A stretch of DNA of 13,324 bases from contig JASFBJ010000072.1 of the NCBI GenBank assembly GCA_030149585.1, positions 1-13,324 on the forward strand, given 5' to 3'. A program made the position numbers and the translations under genes. This DNA comes from Desulfobacterales bacterium. GTDB lineage: Bacteria > Desulfobacterota > Desulfobacteria > Desulfobacterales > JASFBJ01. Positions 1 to 7,871 of the stretch are shown in pieces; positions within the stretch are counted from its first letter, which is position 1, and the number at the start of each line of letters is the position of its first letter. The notes beneath the pieces were generated by a model. It made no database searches. It was not told where the DNA came from and saw only the letters and a program-made list of their open reading frames with translations.

Positions 1-74
1 CTTAGCAGGGTGAGGCAAGTTCTATGTTTGCCCCTTTTAGGATAAGCGGCTTGCAAAGTTCAGACGGTTTTCTC

Positions 75-1553
75 TTATTTTATGACCACATTCCCAGACT
101 TGCGTGAATAATAATCCTTTACTCTTTTTAATACGGAAAAGGTTTGGCAACTCTCGTCAAAGCAGGGAATTCCCAGGGAAGTATAGTGGTAACGAGCAGT
201 TATTCTGCCAACTTCTATATCACTATGGGCTGGGTCAGAGGCTATTTCCGGCATTATAATGGCTAAGGGTTTGCCGGTTTTGCGGCGAATTTCAACTGCT
301 GCACGGGCAATGGCAGTGTGATACTCTATGGGCGGGCCATCAGCCGAAGATTGGGCTTTTAAGGCATTTATAATATAAAACAGCATCTGGTAAAGAAGCA
401 AAAACTGAACATCATCCTGATCTGCCATGATTTTAAGCATTGGGATAAGTGCCTTTGGCGGCAGCATTGGATTTGCAAGGTCAATTGGGTTGCCTGCCAC
501 GCCGCCTGAGGGGGGAAGATATTTTTGAATTTTCTCAAGACTTTCAGGATTAAGTTTTGGAATAATAAAACCGTAATCAGAGGCTGCATCAAGGGCTTCA
601 ACGCAGCGCAGGCCGCCTCCGGCCAAAACTCCAGCATTATTTCCGCTAAAGGTTTCCAGACACTGAAAGGCCATTAGACATTCCACCAGATCTTTTGTGT
701 CTCTGGCTGCCACAGCCCCGGCCGCTTTAATGGCCGCCGGCCAGATCAAACTTGATCCAGCCATGGAACCTGTATGGCCCATGGTACCACGCCGGCCCTG
801 ATTCGTGAGCCCGCCTTTTAAAATCACAACCGGTTTTTTGCGGGCACAGGATTTCAAAGCCTTAAAAAATGCCCTTCCATTATTTATTCCCTCAATATAA
901 GCTCCAATAACTTTGGTTTCAGGGTCTTGTTCAAAATATCGCAAGAGCTCCACGGCTTCGATGTCGCAGCCATTACCATAACTGACCATCACTGAAAAAT
1001 AAACATTTCTGCCACGGGCCATATATGCAACATCACAGGCTCCGCCTCCACTTTGAGAGATAAAACCGACCTCACCGGCTTTTTTTGAAAAATCAACGCC
1101 CGGCAAAAGGGTCAAACCCACTTTCGGCGAATAAATTCCAAAACAATTTGGGCCAATAATTCTGATTTTATGCTGCCTGGTGATTTCAACCAGCTCTTCC
1201 TCCATTTTTTTCCCCTGATCTCCAGACTCTCTGAAACCGGAGGTGATGATCTGAACCCCTTTAACGCCTTTGGCTGCACAAGCTTTAACAGCGTCTATTA
1301 CAAATCGATCAGGAACAGTGATAACTGCCAGATCAATTGCATCAGGGATATCCGTAATAGTCGGCCAGGCCTTGAGCCCCTGTATTTCATCTTCTTTAAT
1401 ATTAACTGGATAAAGTTTTCCCTTGAAGCCGTAATCTATCAATGCTCGTAGATAGATCCCTCCAAATTTGACAGGATTAGAGGAAGCCCCGATAACCGCT
1501 AAACTGCGCGGTTTAAAAATATGCTCGTGAGCTGAAAAATCGCTGTTTATCAT
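75..1553 (-). CDS. Acyl-CoA synthetase (NDP-forming) alpha-type, CoA-binding protein
   Basis: This 492-aa protein resembles the alpha subunit of ADP-forming acetyl/acyl-CoA synthetases, which interconvert acyl-CoA + ADP + Pi and acid + CoA + ATP in the cytoplasm. An N-terminal Rossmann CoA-binding domain spans about residues 12-135 (VIGASSNP at 20-27, IGPNCFG at 133-139). A succinyl-CoA-ligase-like domain follows at about 155-295 (SQSGGG at 167-171). It contains GHTGSMAG, whose His260 sits where the family's phospho-histidine lies. A second flavodoxin-like domain fills 300-480 (GNPIDL at 354-359). There is no ATP-grasp beta domain, so a separate beta subunit would be needed. None is visible in the 74 bases left downstream. 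The ATG is preceded by AAAGG at a spacing of about 10 nt and by its own promoter. Substrate specificity cannot be read from the sequence. Confidence 0.88.
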   Translation of the reverse strand: MINSDFSAHEHIFKPRSLAVIGASSNPVKFGGIYLRALIDYGFKGKLYPVNIKEDEIQGLKAWPTITDIPDAIDLAVITVPDRFVIDAVKACAAKGVKGVQIITSGFRESGDQGKKMEEELVEITRQHKIRIIGPNCFGIYSPKVGLTLLPGVDFSKKAGEVGFISQSGGGACDVAYMARGRNVYFSVMVSYGNGCDIEAVELLRYFEQDPETKVIGAYIEGINNGRAFFKALKSCARKKPVVILKGGLTNQGRRGTMGHTGSMAGSSLIWPAAIKAAGAVAARDTKDLVECLMAFQCLETFSGNNAGVLAGGGLRCVEALDAASDYGFIIPKLNPESLEKIQKYLPPSGGVAGNPIDLANPMLPPKALIPMLKIMADQDDVQFLLLYQMLFYIINALKAQSSADGPPIEYHTAIARAAVEIRRKTGKPLAIIMPEIASDPAHSDIEVGRITARYHYTSLGIPCFDESCQTFSVLKRVKDYYSRKSGNVVIK

Positions 1554-1574
1554 CTTATTTTACCTTTGCCATTA

Positions 1575-1592
1575 AATAATAATAATAATAAT
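1575..1592. repeat. Trinucleotide microsatellite (AAT)6 / (ATT)6
   Basis: Six perfect AAT units on the plus strand, read as ATT on the coding strand of the downstream gene. The array forms the predicted -10 box and the first transcribed bases, 22-39 nt before the start codon at 1553. Confidence 0.9.
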
Positions 1593-1613
1593 AAATAAAC
1601 CGGTTCAAGTCAA
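1585..1613 (-). promoter_or_regulatory. Sigma70-type promoter for the CoA-binding protein gene
   Basis: On the minus strand, TTGACT (1613-1608, 5/6 to consensus) is followed after 17 nt by TATTAT (1590-1585, 5/6). The expected start of transcription is about 25 nt before the ATG at 1553. The -35 box overlaps the TGA stop of the upstream TPR gene, and the -10 box is made of ATT repeat units. I see no hairpin terminator in this 56-bp gap, so read-through from the TonB2 operon is also possible. Confidence 0.5.
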
Positions 1614-2947
1614 TTATCCATTTTTTTTAGCTGTTTTAAAGCCCTTTTAGCTGCCCTGCCAGGATTTTTATATTTAACTGCTCTGCTAAAAGCTTTTTTA
1701 GCTGAAATCAGGTCATTCATATTCCAGGCCGCATATCCCATCATCAGCCATGCCTGCCCGGCTGTTGTTTTATCAAATTCAGCCGCCTCTTGATAGGCTG
1801 CCATGGCTGATTGATATTTTTCCATCTCATAAAGAAGATTTCCCTTTTGCATTAAAAGTTCCTGATTCTTAAATTTTTCCAATCCTTTTTCTATCCATTG
1901 CAATGCTTTGGAATAGTTCTGCAAACTTTGCAAACTTTGGGCAATTCTTTTGATAATTGCAGGTTCAAGACCATCAGCTAAAATATTTTCATAGCAGATG
2001 GCAGCCTGTTTTGGGATACCAAGCATAAGGTTCAAATCAGCCTTTAATTTTTGCTCATCTCTGGATAAAGGCTTTATATATTCATAAACTGTTAATGCCA
2101 CCAGTGCCTTTTGCTGATGATTTTGCGCAAGATGGAGATGGACCAGACCTTTCCACCATTTTTGCTGCAAAGGGTCTTTTTTCGTAAGATCCGTCAGATA
2201 TTCAAGCGCTCTTTTTTGCATACCCAGTTCCAGATATTGCTGAAGCAAAATCTCCTGCCAGTTAAGCTGTTTGGAACCAGTTGTTTTTTCAGCAAGATTT
2301 ATAATATGGGGTAAAGCTTTGTAAGGCTTTTTAAGCGCAAGATAAACCTGAACCAGAGCCTCTTGCCATATCAGCTTAAAAGGTTTTGGATCTAAGGCTA
2401 AAAGTTCTTTAAAAATATTCAGAGCTTTTTGATAATCATTGCCGGTCATAAAAGAGATTGCACTGTAATATAATAATTCCGGCTTTTTCTCTTTTAAAGT
2501 TGCATACCCCGTTTTATAACCCATGGCAAAACATTCACCTGCTTTTAAAAAACGATCTAATTCATAATTGCATCTGGCCAGATTAATCCAGGCTGGGGAA
2601 AAATCCGGATTTTTTTTAACAACTGTCTGATATGAGACAGCAGCCTTGTCAAGGGCATTATTTAAAAAATAAAAATTACCCAGATTAAAGTCGACAAGAA
2701 AATGATAATAACTCCTTAAATTATTTTTGGCTCTCTTTTTTTTTAACCTCTCTTTATTGCGAAATTTTTCCAGAACTTCTATAGCCTGGTCAATTTTTTT
2801 TTGCCCTGCCAGTTGCTGTGCCTTATAAAGCGCTATCTGAGACCCAATCGGAATCTTTTCACCGGCATTGACCGATTTTGGCCCTTCAAATAAAAATAAA
2901 CTCCAAATCAGGCAAATAATAATTAAAAAAGATATTTTTCCAATCAT
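1610..2947 (-). CDS. TPR-repeat periplasmic/envelope protein of the TonB2 operon
   Basis: This 445-aa protein begins with a hydrophobic segment (residues 5-20) and a possible signal-peptidase site after NA at 27-28, so it is probably exported. The rest is helical with tetratricopeptide-like repeats, for example around 88-127, 158-187, 193-222, 229-258, 264-292, 335-360, 365-392 and 398-426. Typical spacing residues include LGNFYF, A..SYQTVVKKNP, ALNIFKELLALDP and AAYQEAAEFD. It starts 2 nt after the tonB stop and is the last gene of the cluster. A TPR gene in this place is characteristic of TonB2/TtpC loci in vibrios, where such a gene follows tonB2. The role is inferred: scaffolding or partner binding for TonB2. 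There are no catalytic motifs. Confidence 0.8.
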   Translation of the reverse strand: MIGKISFLIIICLIWSLFLFEGPKSVNAGEKIPIGSQIALYKAQQLAGQKKIDQAIEVLEKFRNKERLKKKRAKNNLRSYYHFLVDFNLGNFYFLNNALDKAAVSYQTVVKKNPDFSPAWINLARCNYELDRFLKAGECFAMGYKTGYATLKEKKPELLYYSAISFMTGNDYQKALNIFKELLALDPKPFKLIWQEALVQVYLALKKPYKALPHIINLAEKTTGSKQLNWQEILLQQYLELGMQKRALEYLTDLTKKDPLQQKWWKGLVHLHLAQNHQQKALVALTVYEYIKPLSRDEQKLKADLNLMLGIPKQAAICYENILADGLEPAIIKRIAQSLQSLQNYSKALQWIEKGLEKFKNQELLMQKGNLLYEMEKYQSAMAAYQEAAEFDKTTAGQAWLMMGYAAWNMNDLISAKKAFSRAVKYKNPGRAAKRALKQLKKMDN

Positions 2948-2949
2948 TT

Positions 2950-3645
2950 TTATTCCAGCTCAAATCGAATAGTGGTTATAACCCTGGTTTTGACAGGCTG
3001 GCCCTCAATCCTTCCTGATGAAAAGCGCCAGGCCGCAATACAGCGAATCACACTCTGGTCAAAAATATTTTTCGGAATGGCCTGTAAAATCTGAATATCG
3101 CGCACTGTTCCCTGCTCAGTAACTATAAATTGTACTTTTACAAAACCTTGAATTCCCCGCCGTTTTGCATTTAATGGATAAAAAGGCGGTCCCTGCACTA
3201 GTGGGGTCAGCGGGTTATCAAGTTCGTTAACCCCGTAAAAATTTTTAAACTGAGGAATGAGCGCTGGCGATGTCGCCATTGGCAAAACCGGAATTATTCC
3301 AGGGCCGGCAGGCAGTTTGGGATTAATTTGAAATGGCAGAGAGGGCATTTTAGGAAGCGGTTGTTTTTGAAAAACTTTGGGAACAACTCTTTTTTTTAGG
3401 GGTTTTGTTTTTTTTACAGGTTTTATAATCTGCTTGTGTTTAACTTTTGAATCTTTTTTTTTAATCCTGACCAGATTAACCTGATTGCCGAAAATATGAT
3501 CTTCAGGTTTATGTATTTCTTTTTTTACAAGAGCAGGCATTAAACCAAAAAGAACAAAGTTGATCAAAACAGAGAAAATAATCGCCATAATAACAGGAAA
3601 CAAAGATCGGCGTTTAAAGGATATGCTGAAATCGTTATGAATCAT
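2950..3645 (-). CDS. tonB: TonB2-type energy transducer, TonB C-terminal domain
   Basis: A 231-aa TonB-family protein. TonB couples the ExbB-ExbD proton channel to outer-membrane receptors. It has a short cytoplasmic N-terminus, one membrane anchor (about 14-36), and then a Lys/Pro-rich periplasmic linker (about 57-132) rich in KP and PK steps. The C-terminal domain spans about 150-231, with the family pattern YPLNAKRRGIQGFVKVQFIV (156-175) and AAWRF (204-208). It is close to the short TonB2 length class rather than E. coli TonB. The ATG start has no clear Shine-Dalgarno sequence and follows exbD after 42 nt of AT-rich DNA. A downstream start would lose the cytoplasmic N-terminus, so this one is kept. 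No cognate receptor gene is in the window. Confidence 0.88.
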   Translation of the reverse strand: MIHNDFSISFKRRSLFPVIMAIIFSVLINFVLFGLMPALVKKEIHKPEDHIFGNQVNLVRIKKKDSKVKHKQIIKPVKKTKPLKKRVVPKVFQKQPLPKMPSLPFQINPKLPAGPGIIPVLPMATSPALIPQFKNFYGVNELDNPLTPLVQGPPFYPLNAKRRGIQGFVKVQFIVTEQGTVRDIQILQAIPKNIFDQSVIRCIAAWRFSSGRIEGQPVKTRVITTIRFELE

Positions 3646-3687
3646 AATGTATTATAATAAAAATGAAGTTATAAATTTGAAAGAGCG

Positions 3688-4101
3688 CTATTTTGGTAAA
3701 CTGGCGGCAATGGATACCTTTTTAGCGCCGGCCAGCTTGCAATGATCCATTACTGAAATAGCCACTCCGGTTTGACTCTCTTTATCAGCTATAATGATAA
3801 TCCCACCTTCTGGATTTTCAGCCATGGCACGTTCAATATTTGCACGCAAAGCTCTTATATCAATCTCTCTTTTATCCATAAAAACACGGTTATCTTTTGT
3901 AATACCAATTAAAATATTTGATTTTTCCTTACTCACCGCAGTAGCTGCCGCAGGTCGGCTGATATCCACACCGGTTTCTTTGACAACGCTGGTGGTAACC
4001 AGAAAAAAAATCAGCAGGATAAATACCATATCAATTAAAGGCGACATATTTAATTCCAGAGGCTGTTTTTTTGCCTTGCGGGCGGCTGTAATGTTCAGCA
4101 T
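3688..4101 (-). CDS. exbD: ExbD/TolR biopolymer transport protein
   Basis: A 137-aa ExbD-family subunit of the proton-driven TonB motor. A short cytoplasmic N-terminus is followed by a single membrane helix at about 21-41 in PLIDMVFILLIFFLV. Asp24 in this helix corresponds to the essential proton-binding Asp of ExbD/TolR. A periplasmic domain of about 95 residues follows, ending in the usual pattern (IIIIADKESQTG..ISVMDHCKLAGAKKVSIA). Length is normal. The gene lies 60 nt after exbB. The ATG at 4101 follows a run of A residues and has no strong ribosome binding site; another ATG at 4120 is out of frame. Partners are the ExbB, TtpC-like and TonB proteins in the same operon. Confidence 0.93.
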   Translation of the reverse strand: MLNITAARKAKKQPLELNMSPLIDMVFILLIFFLVTTSVVKETGVDISRPAAATAVSKEKSNILIGITKDNRVFMDKREIDIRALRANIERAMAENPEGGIIIIADKESQTGVAISVMDHCKLAGAKKVSIAASLPK

Positions 4102-4161
4102 TTTTTTTATCTGCTTTCATAATGGTAGAAAATATTATCAGCAAAGATTTTAATAAAAAAA

Positions 4162-4773
4162 TCACACATACCTTTGCAGATAGATTCCAACAGAAGAAAT
4201 CCGGTTCTGCAAAATATTTGCCCTTTGGACCAGTAAATTCCTGAAATAAAAGCCGGGGATAGCAACCAGCAACCCGGTCTGGGTAGTTATCAAAGCTTCA
4301 GAAATGCCACCGGCCATTGCTTTGGCATTGCCTGTGCCAAAAAACGACATAGAATCAAAAGTGGTGATCATACCGGTAACCGTACCCAAAAGTCCCAGCA
4401 GAGGGGCTATGGCTGCAAGAGAACCTATAATGGCAAGATAGCGATTCAAAGAAGATGTAAGAATCAGGACAGTTTCATCCAAAATATAACTGTCAATACA
4501 GGCTTTATGAGAACGCCGTTTTAAAAATTCAGTGACAAGATAGGCAATTGCTCCTTTATACTGCTTTGGATCAGGAATAATGCCGGATTTTAGAAAGTCT
4601 CCGGCCATTTTGCGGCTGATATTTTTACGATAAAGCTGTCTGAAAAAAAAAGCCCGGTTAATAATAAGCCCCCACATCAAAAGTGAAATAATTATCAGCG
4701 GTAACATCACAATACCACCCGCCAGGATATACTCTTCAAGATTTAAAAAATAATTTTGCAAATAAATTATCAT
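4162..4773 (-). CDS. exbB: ExbB/TolQ proton-channel protein (short ExbB2)
   Basis: A 203-aa MotA/TolQ/ExbB-family inner-membrane protein. It has three predicted membrane helices at about 18-40, 110-135 and 158-178. The family core is LLGLLGTVTGMITTF (125-139), then FFGTGN and GGISEALITTQTGLLVAIP (155-173). Glu159 and the Thr residues in these two helices are the expected pore residues by comparison with E. coli ExbB. The ATG overlaps the TGA of the upstream ttpC-like gene (ATGA), so the two are translationally coupled. Short ExbB proteins of about 170-200 aa are typical of TonB2 loci. It is expected to assemble with ExbD, TonB and the TtpC-like protein. Confidence 0.92.
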   Translation of the reverse strand: MIIYLQNYFLNLEEYILAGGIVMLPLIIISLLMWGLIINRAFFFRQLYRKNISRKMAGDFLKSGIIPDPKQYKGAIAYLVTEFLKRRSHKACIDSYILDETVLILTSSLNRYLAIIGSLAAIAPLLGLLGTVTGMITTFDSMSFFGTGNAKAMAGGISEALITTQTGLLVAIPGFYFRNLLVQRANILQNRISSVGIYLQRYV

Positions 4774-6200
4774 GAATTTTCTTTTGCCTTAAAAATTAAA
4801 TTAACCAGGGTTACCCCTTTTTCTTCCATTTTAGCTATCAAATTTTCAGCTTTTCTGGATAAAATGGTGTGGCAAAGCATAATCGGAATTGCCACAGTCA
4901 GACCGAGCATGGTGGTTACGAGAGCCTCGGAAATTCCACCTGACATAGTCCGGGGATTGCCGGTGCCAAAAAAAGTAATGGCCTGAAAAGTGTTGATCAT
5001 TCCGGTCACCGTACCTAAAAGACCTAGTAAGGGGGCAATCGCTGCCAGCATCCCAAGCGTTGACATAAACCGTTCCAGTGGTGGTATTTCACGCAAAATT
5101 GTTTCCTGGAGCGCATTTTCAATATCAATTCGCTCAGCGTCTTTAAAATTTATGCCTGCCAATAAAACCTTGCCTAAAGGTCGTTTATGATATTTATCGC
5201 AAAGTTCCCTGCACTTTGTCCATTTCCCCTGCATGATCAAATTATCAATTTTACCCATAAGTTTTTCAGGATTCATATCTTTTCGAATCAGATAAAAAAA
5301 ACGTTCCAGAATAATTAAAACTGCTAAAATAAAAATTCCTATAATTGGCCAGACAATGGGGCCGCCCTTTGGAATCTGCTCAAAAAGACTAAGCTTATGA
5401 GTCAGCTGCCGCAAGGCAGCACCTCTGGAAATATCAATGGGAACTGTATCAGATTGGCCGTCCATATATTTATTAATTTTTTTGCAAAGCTGGCTTGAAG
5501 GCAGTTTTGAAAGGGCAAATAAACGTTGGCTATTATCTGAATAGAGCAAAAATCCGCTTTCATCAGGGCTTTGGTAGGCAGCGGTAAAATTTCCAAGCAT
5601 TAAAATATCTGCCGTAATTTCAATCCCTTTTCGATCAACTATCTGATTGCGAAGCATTTTAACTTCGCCTTCTGCCTGAATCTCCTGAAAAAGCAGCTCA
5701 AACATTTTTTCAATATCCGCCATACCAGGAAAACTATTCTGAGTGAGCAGCGAGGTCAGGCTTTTTCGGCGGTCAGGAAATATAATGCTTTGAGGGCTTT
5801 GAAGAAGTAAAGTATCAAGTTCTCTGGCATTGACTTTAACCAGACCGGCAAGTTCTTTGACTACAGCATCAATTTCAGCCAGACTGGCGCTTATTTTAAT
5901 TTCTTCCTTTTTAAGCAGGTCAAGCTCGCTTAGCAGTTGTTTATTATTCTTTTGAAATTCTTTATTTTGTTTTTTGAGTTTAGCAATCGCCATTTGAAGA
6001 GAATTTTTATCAGCCAATATTTTTTTCTGATTTTCCAATGCCTCCTGTTGAGCCATTTTTTTCTCAGCAGCAGCCTTTTCAAGCAAAGCTGTTCTTTTTT
6101 CCCTGGCTATTTCCACACTGATTCGCATATCCTTAGCCCAAAGTCCGCCTGGAATCAAAAAGAATAAAAGTATCAGGCAGGCTGAAAATCTAATTATCAT
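4770..6200 (-). CDS. ttpC: TtpC-like ExbB: periplasmic coiled coil + MotA/TolQ/ExbB domain
   Basis: A 476-aa protein with a signal peptide (about 1-22, ending GGLWA). A long Lys/Glu-rich coiled coil (about 28-125) leads into a periplasmic region (about 126-270). A membrane helix (282-299), a cytoplasmic loop, and two further helices (about 380-402, 424-446) follow. The last part is a complete ExbB core, LLGLLGTVTGMINTF (391-405) and GGISEALVTTMLGLTVAIP (421-439), with Glu425 at the conserved pore position. This architecture matches TtpC, which in Vibrio is needed alongside ExbB2 for TonB2 function. The operon order also matches. The periplasmic part resembles the DUF3450 protein encoded just upstream. 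Both gene junctions are ATGA overlaps. The symbol is given by architecture and synteny, not by a database match. Confidence 0.87.
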   Translation of the reverse strand: MIIRFSACLILLFFLIPGGLWAKDMRISVEIAREKRTALLEKAAAEKKMAQQEALENQKKILADKNSLQMAIAKLKKQNKEFQKNNKQLLSELDLLKKEEIKISASLAEIDAVVKELAGLVKVNARELDTLLLQSPQSIIFPDRRKSLTSLLTQNSFPGMADIEKMFELLFQEIQAEGEVKMLRNQIVDRKGIEITADILMLGNFTAAYQSPDESGFLLYSDNSQRLFALSKLPSSQLCKKINKYMDGQSDTVPIDISRGAALRQLTHKLSLFEQIPKGGPIVWPIIGIFILAVLIILERFFYLIRKDMNPEKLMGKIDNLIMQGKWTKCRELCDKYHKRPLGKVLLAGINFKDAERIDIENALQETILREIPPLERFMSTLGMLAAIAPLLGLLGTVTGMINTFQAITFFGTGNPRTMSGGISEALVTTMLGLTVAIPIMLCHTILSRKAENLIAKMEEKGVTLVNLIFKAKENS

Positions 6201-6970
6201 TTTAATGCCATCCTTCCCAGCGGCAGACTGATAATTTTTGCTGACTGTCTCTTCTCAGCAATTTCAATAGCTGTATTTATAGACCGGTTTTGCTGCTTTG
6301 GCAAAATCATCCAGCTATTTTCCGCTGAATCATAATATCCGGTTTGCTTTTTATCAGGAGATTGGAAAAAAATGGAAATTCGACCCAAACGAAAAATATT
6401 CGCTATAATTTCCTTATTTTTAATCATGATTTTATCCTGGTAAACTTCCACACTATTACCGTATTCAGCTTCAATAAAAAGCGTTTCCATAGTTTTTCTA
6501 AACTTTTCACTCTGGCTTATCCGGGGATCTGCTAAAATTTTATGCAAGGTTTTCAACCTGTTTTGCCTTTCAGTTTTTAAAAATGGCAAATCATTATCAA
6601 GCATTTCATTCAATCTTTGATCCACCTTATTCAAAAAGGGCAGTAATTGATCGGCAATCCTTTGAATTTCAAGTACCCTGCCTGAAAGATCAGCCACGAT
6701 ATTTTTTTTAGCAGTCACTTTAGATAAAAGGTCATCTTGCAGGGCGCCAAGAACCGCCTGCTCTGCCATTAGGGCTTTATAGCGCGCCTTTAACTTTTCT
6801 TGCGCCATAGCCCATTTATCAGTTTTTTTCTGACTGGATTGACGAATTTTAATTGCATCTGATATCGGCTTTTTAACCTTGTCCGGAAAATCTTCGGCAA
6901 AGGCGCTAGCGGCAAAACCAGCTATCACCAGCCAGATTATCCATAAATAAAAATTTTTTTGATTTTTCAT
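6197..6970 (-). CDS. DUF3450-family periplasmic coiled-coil protein
   Basis: A 257-aa exported protein. The signal peptide is about residues 1-25 (ASAFA then ED). Helical, coiled-coil-prone sequence runs to about 125. The DUF3450 signatures follow: DLPFLKTERQNRL (127-139), EAEYGNSVEVYQDKI (167-181), LGRISIFFQSPD (195-206) and GYYDSAENSWMIL (211-223). In vibrios a DUF3450 gene precedes ttpC at the tonB2 locus, as here. The ATG has a good ribosome binding site (AAAAGGA, about 7 nt away), suggesting strong independent initiation at the head of the TonB2 genes. Its stop overlaps the ttpC-like start. Molecular function is not established; a periplasmic partner of the TtpC-like protein is inferred from shared sequence. 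Confidence 0.85.
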   Translation of the reverse strand: MKNQKNFYLWIIWLVIAGFAASAFAEDFPDKVKKPISDAIKIRQSSQKKTDKWAMAQEKLKARYKALMAEQAVLGALQDDLLSKVTAKKNIVADLSGRVLEIQRIADQLLPFLNKVDQRLNEMLDNDLPFLKTERQNRLKTLHKILADPRISQSEKFRKTMETLFIEAEYGNSVEVYQDKIMIKNKEIIANIFRLGRISIFFQSPDKKQTGYYDSAENSWMILPKQQNRSINTAIEIAEKRQSAKIISLPLGRMALK

Positions 6971-7049
6971 ATTTTGATCCTTTTAAGAGTTTTCGTTCAT
7001 TAAAAATCAATCAATTATTGAAACATTCTGGAATAAATTCTAAATGGTT

Positions 7050-7871
7050 TTAAATGGATAAAGGTTTTGAGTCTGTGATTTTTTGATATTTGGCCGGCAC
7101 CGGGGTAATTCGCGGATAACCTCCAAGAGGAGTTGTATCCACTAAAATTTTGCACCCATAAATTTTTTCCAAAATTGTATAGGTCAAAACCTTTGCAGTT
7201 GGTCCTATCTTTACTATCCGGCCCTTATTCATTAAAAGAATAGTATCAGCATACATTGCTGCAAGATTTACATCATGAGAAACCATTATAACCGTCATTT
7301 TTTTTTCAGTTTTTAATTTCTCCATCAGATCCATAATCTTGACCTGATGAGCAATATCAAGTGAGGCTGTGGGTTCATCCAGAAGTATAATTTGCGGTTC
7401 CTGACAAATTGCCCTGGCAATAATAACACGCTGCTGTTCTCCGCCGCTTAACTGGTCTGCCTTACGGTGGGCAAGGGCTTCTACGCTAGTAAAAGCCATA
7501 GCTTTATAGGCCAGATCCAGGTCATACTGATTTTCCAGAGCCAGTATTCCATGATGGGGTGAGCGGCCCATTAAAACAACTTCCAGTACTGTAAATGGAA
7601 AGGTGATTTCCACTGACTGGGGAACATAGGAAATTTTTTTGGCCAGGTTTTTAGGAGTGTATTGTTTTAAATTTTGTCCTGAAATATCAATCTGTCCGGA
7701 TAAAGGTTTTAATATTCCAGCCAGAATCTTTATCAATGTGGTTTTACCGGAGCCGTTAGGACCGATAATCGTAAAAAAATTACCTGAAGGAATATCAAAA
7801 GAAAGCTCTTTTAAAACAGCAAGCCGGCTATAATGATAATTCAGTTTATTAACTTTAACGGCAAAACTCAT
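7050..7871 (-). CDS. btuD: Vitamin B12 ABC transporter ATP-binding protein
   Basis: A 273-aa ABC ATPase of the FepC/BtuD group. Walker A is GPNGSGKT (37-44), the Q-loop is YVPQ (82-85), the signature LSGGEQQR (141-148), Walker B IILLDEP (161-167), and the switch His is in VSHD (197-200). The reading frame stays open upstream to 8102, but homology begins only at the ATG at 7871, which overlaps the btuC TGA as ATGA. The shorter start is therefore chosen. It would energise import of corrinoid through the permease at the inner membrane. B12 rather than iron-siderophore specificity is inferred from the riboswitch and the BtuF-like binding protein. It is followed by 79 nt without a clear terminator before the TonB2 genes. 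Confidence 0.92.
   Translation of the reverse strand: MSFAVKVNKLNYHYSRLAVLKELSFDIPSGNFFTIIGPNGSGKTTLIKILAGILKPLSGQIDISGQNLKQYTPKNLAKKISYVPQSVEITFPFTVLEVVLMGRSPHHGILALENQYDLDLAYKAMAFTSVEALAHRKADQLSGGEQQRVIIARAICQEPQIILLDEPTASLDIAHQVKIMDLMEKLKTEKKMTVIMVSHDVNLAAMYADTILLMNKGRIVKIGPTAKVLTYTILEKIYGCKILVDTTPLGGYPRITPVPAKYQKITDSKPLSI

Noticed and set aside
1..74. Open minus-strand frames downstream of the CoA-binding protein, tested as the start of a beta subunit
   Set aside because: No start codon with a ribosome site and no recognisable ATP-grasp motif; too short to call.
4102..4120. Upstream ATG (4120) as an alternative exbD start
   Set aside because: It is out of frame with exbD because of the run of A residues between the two ATGs.
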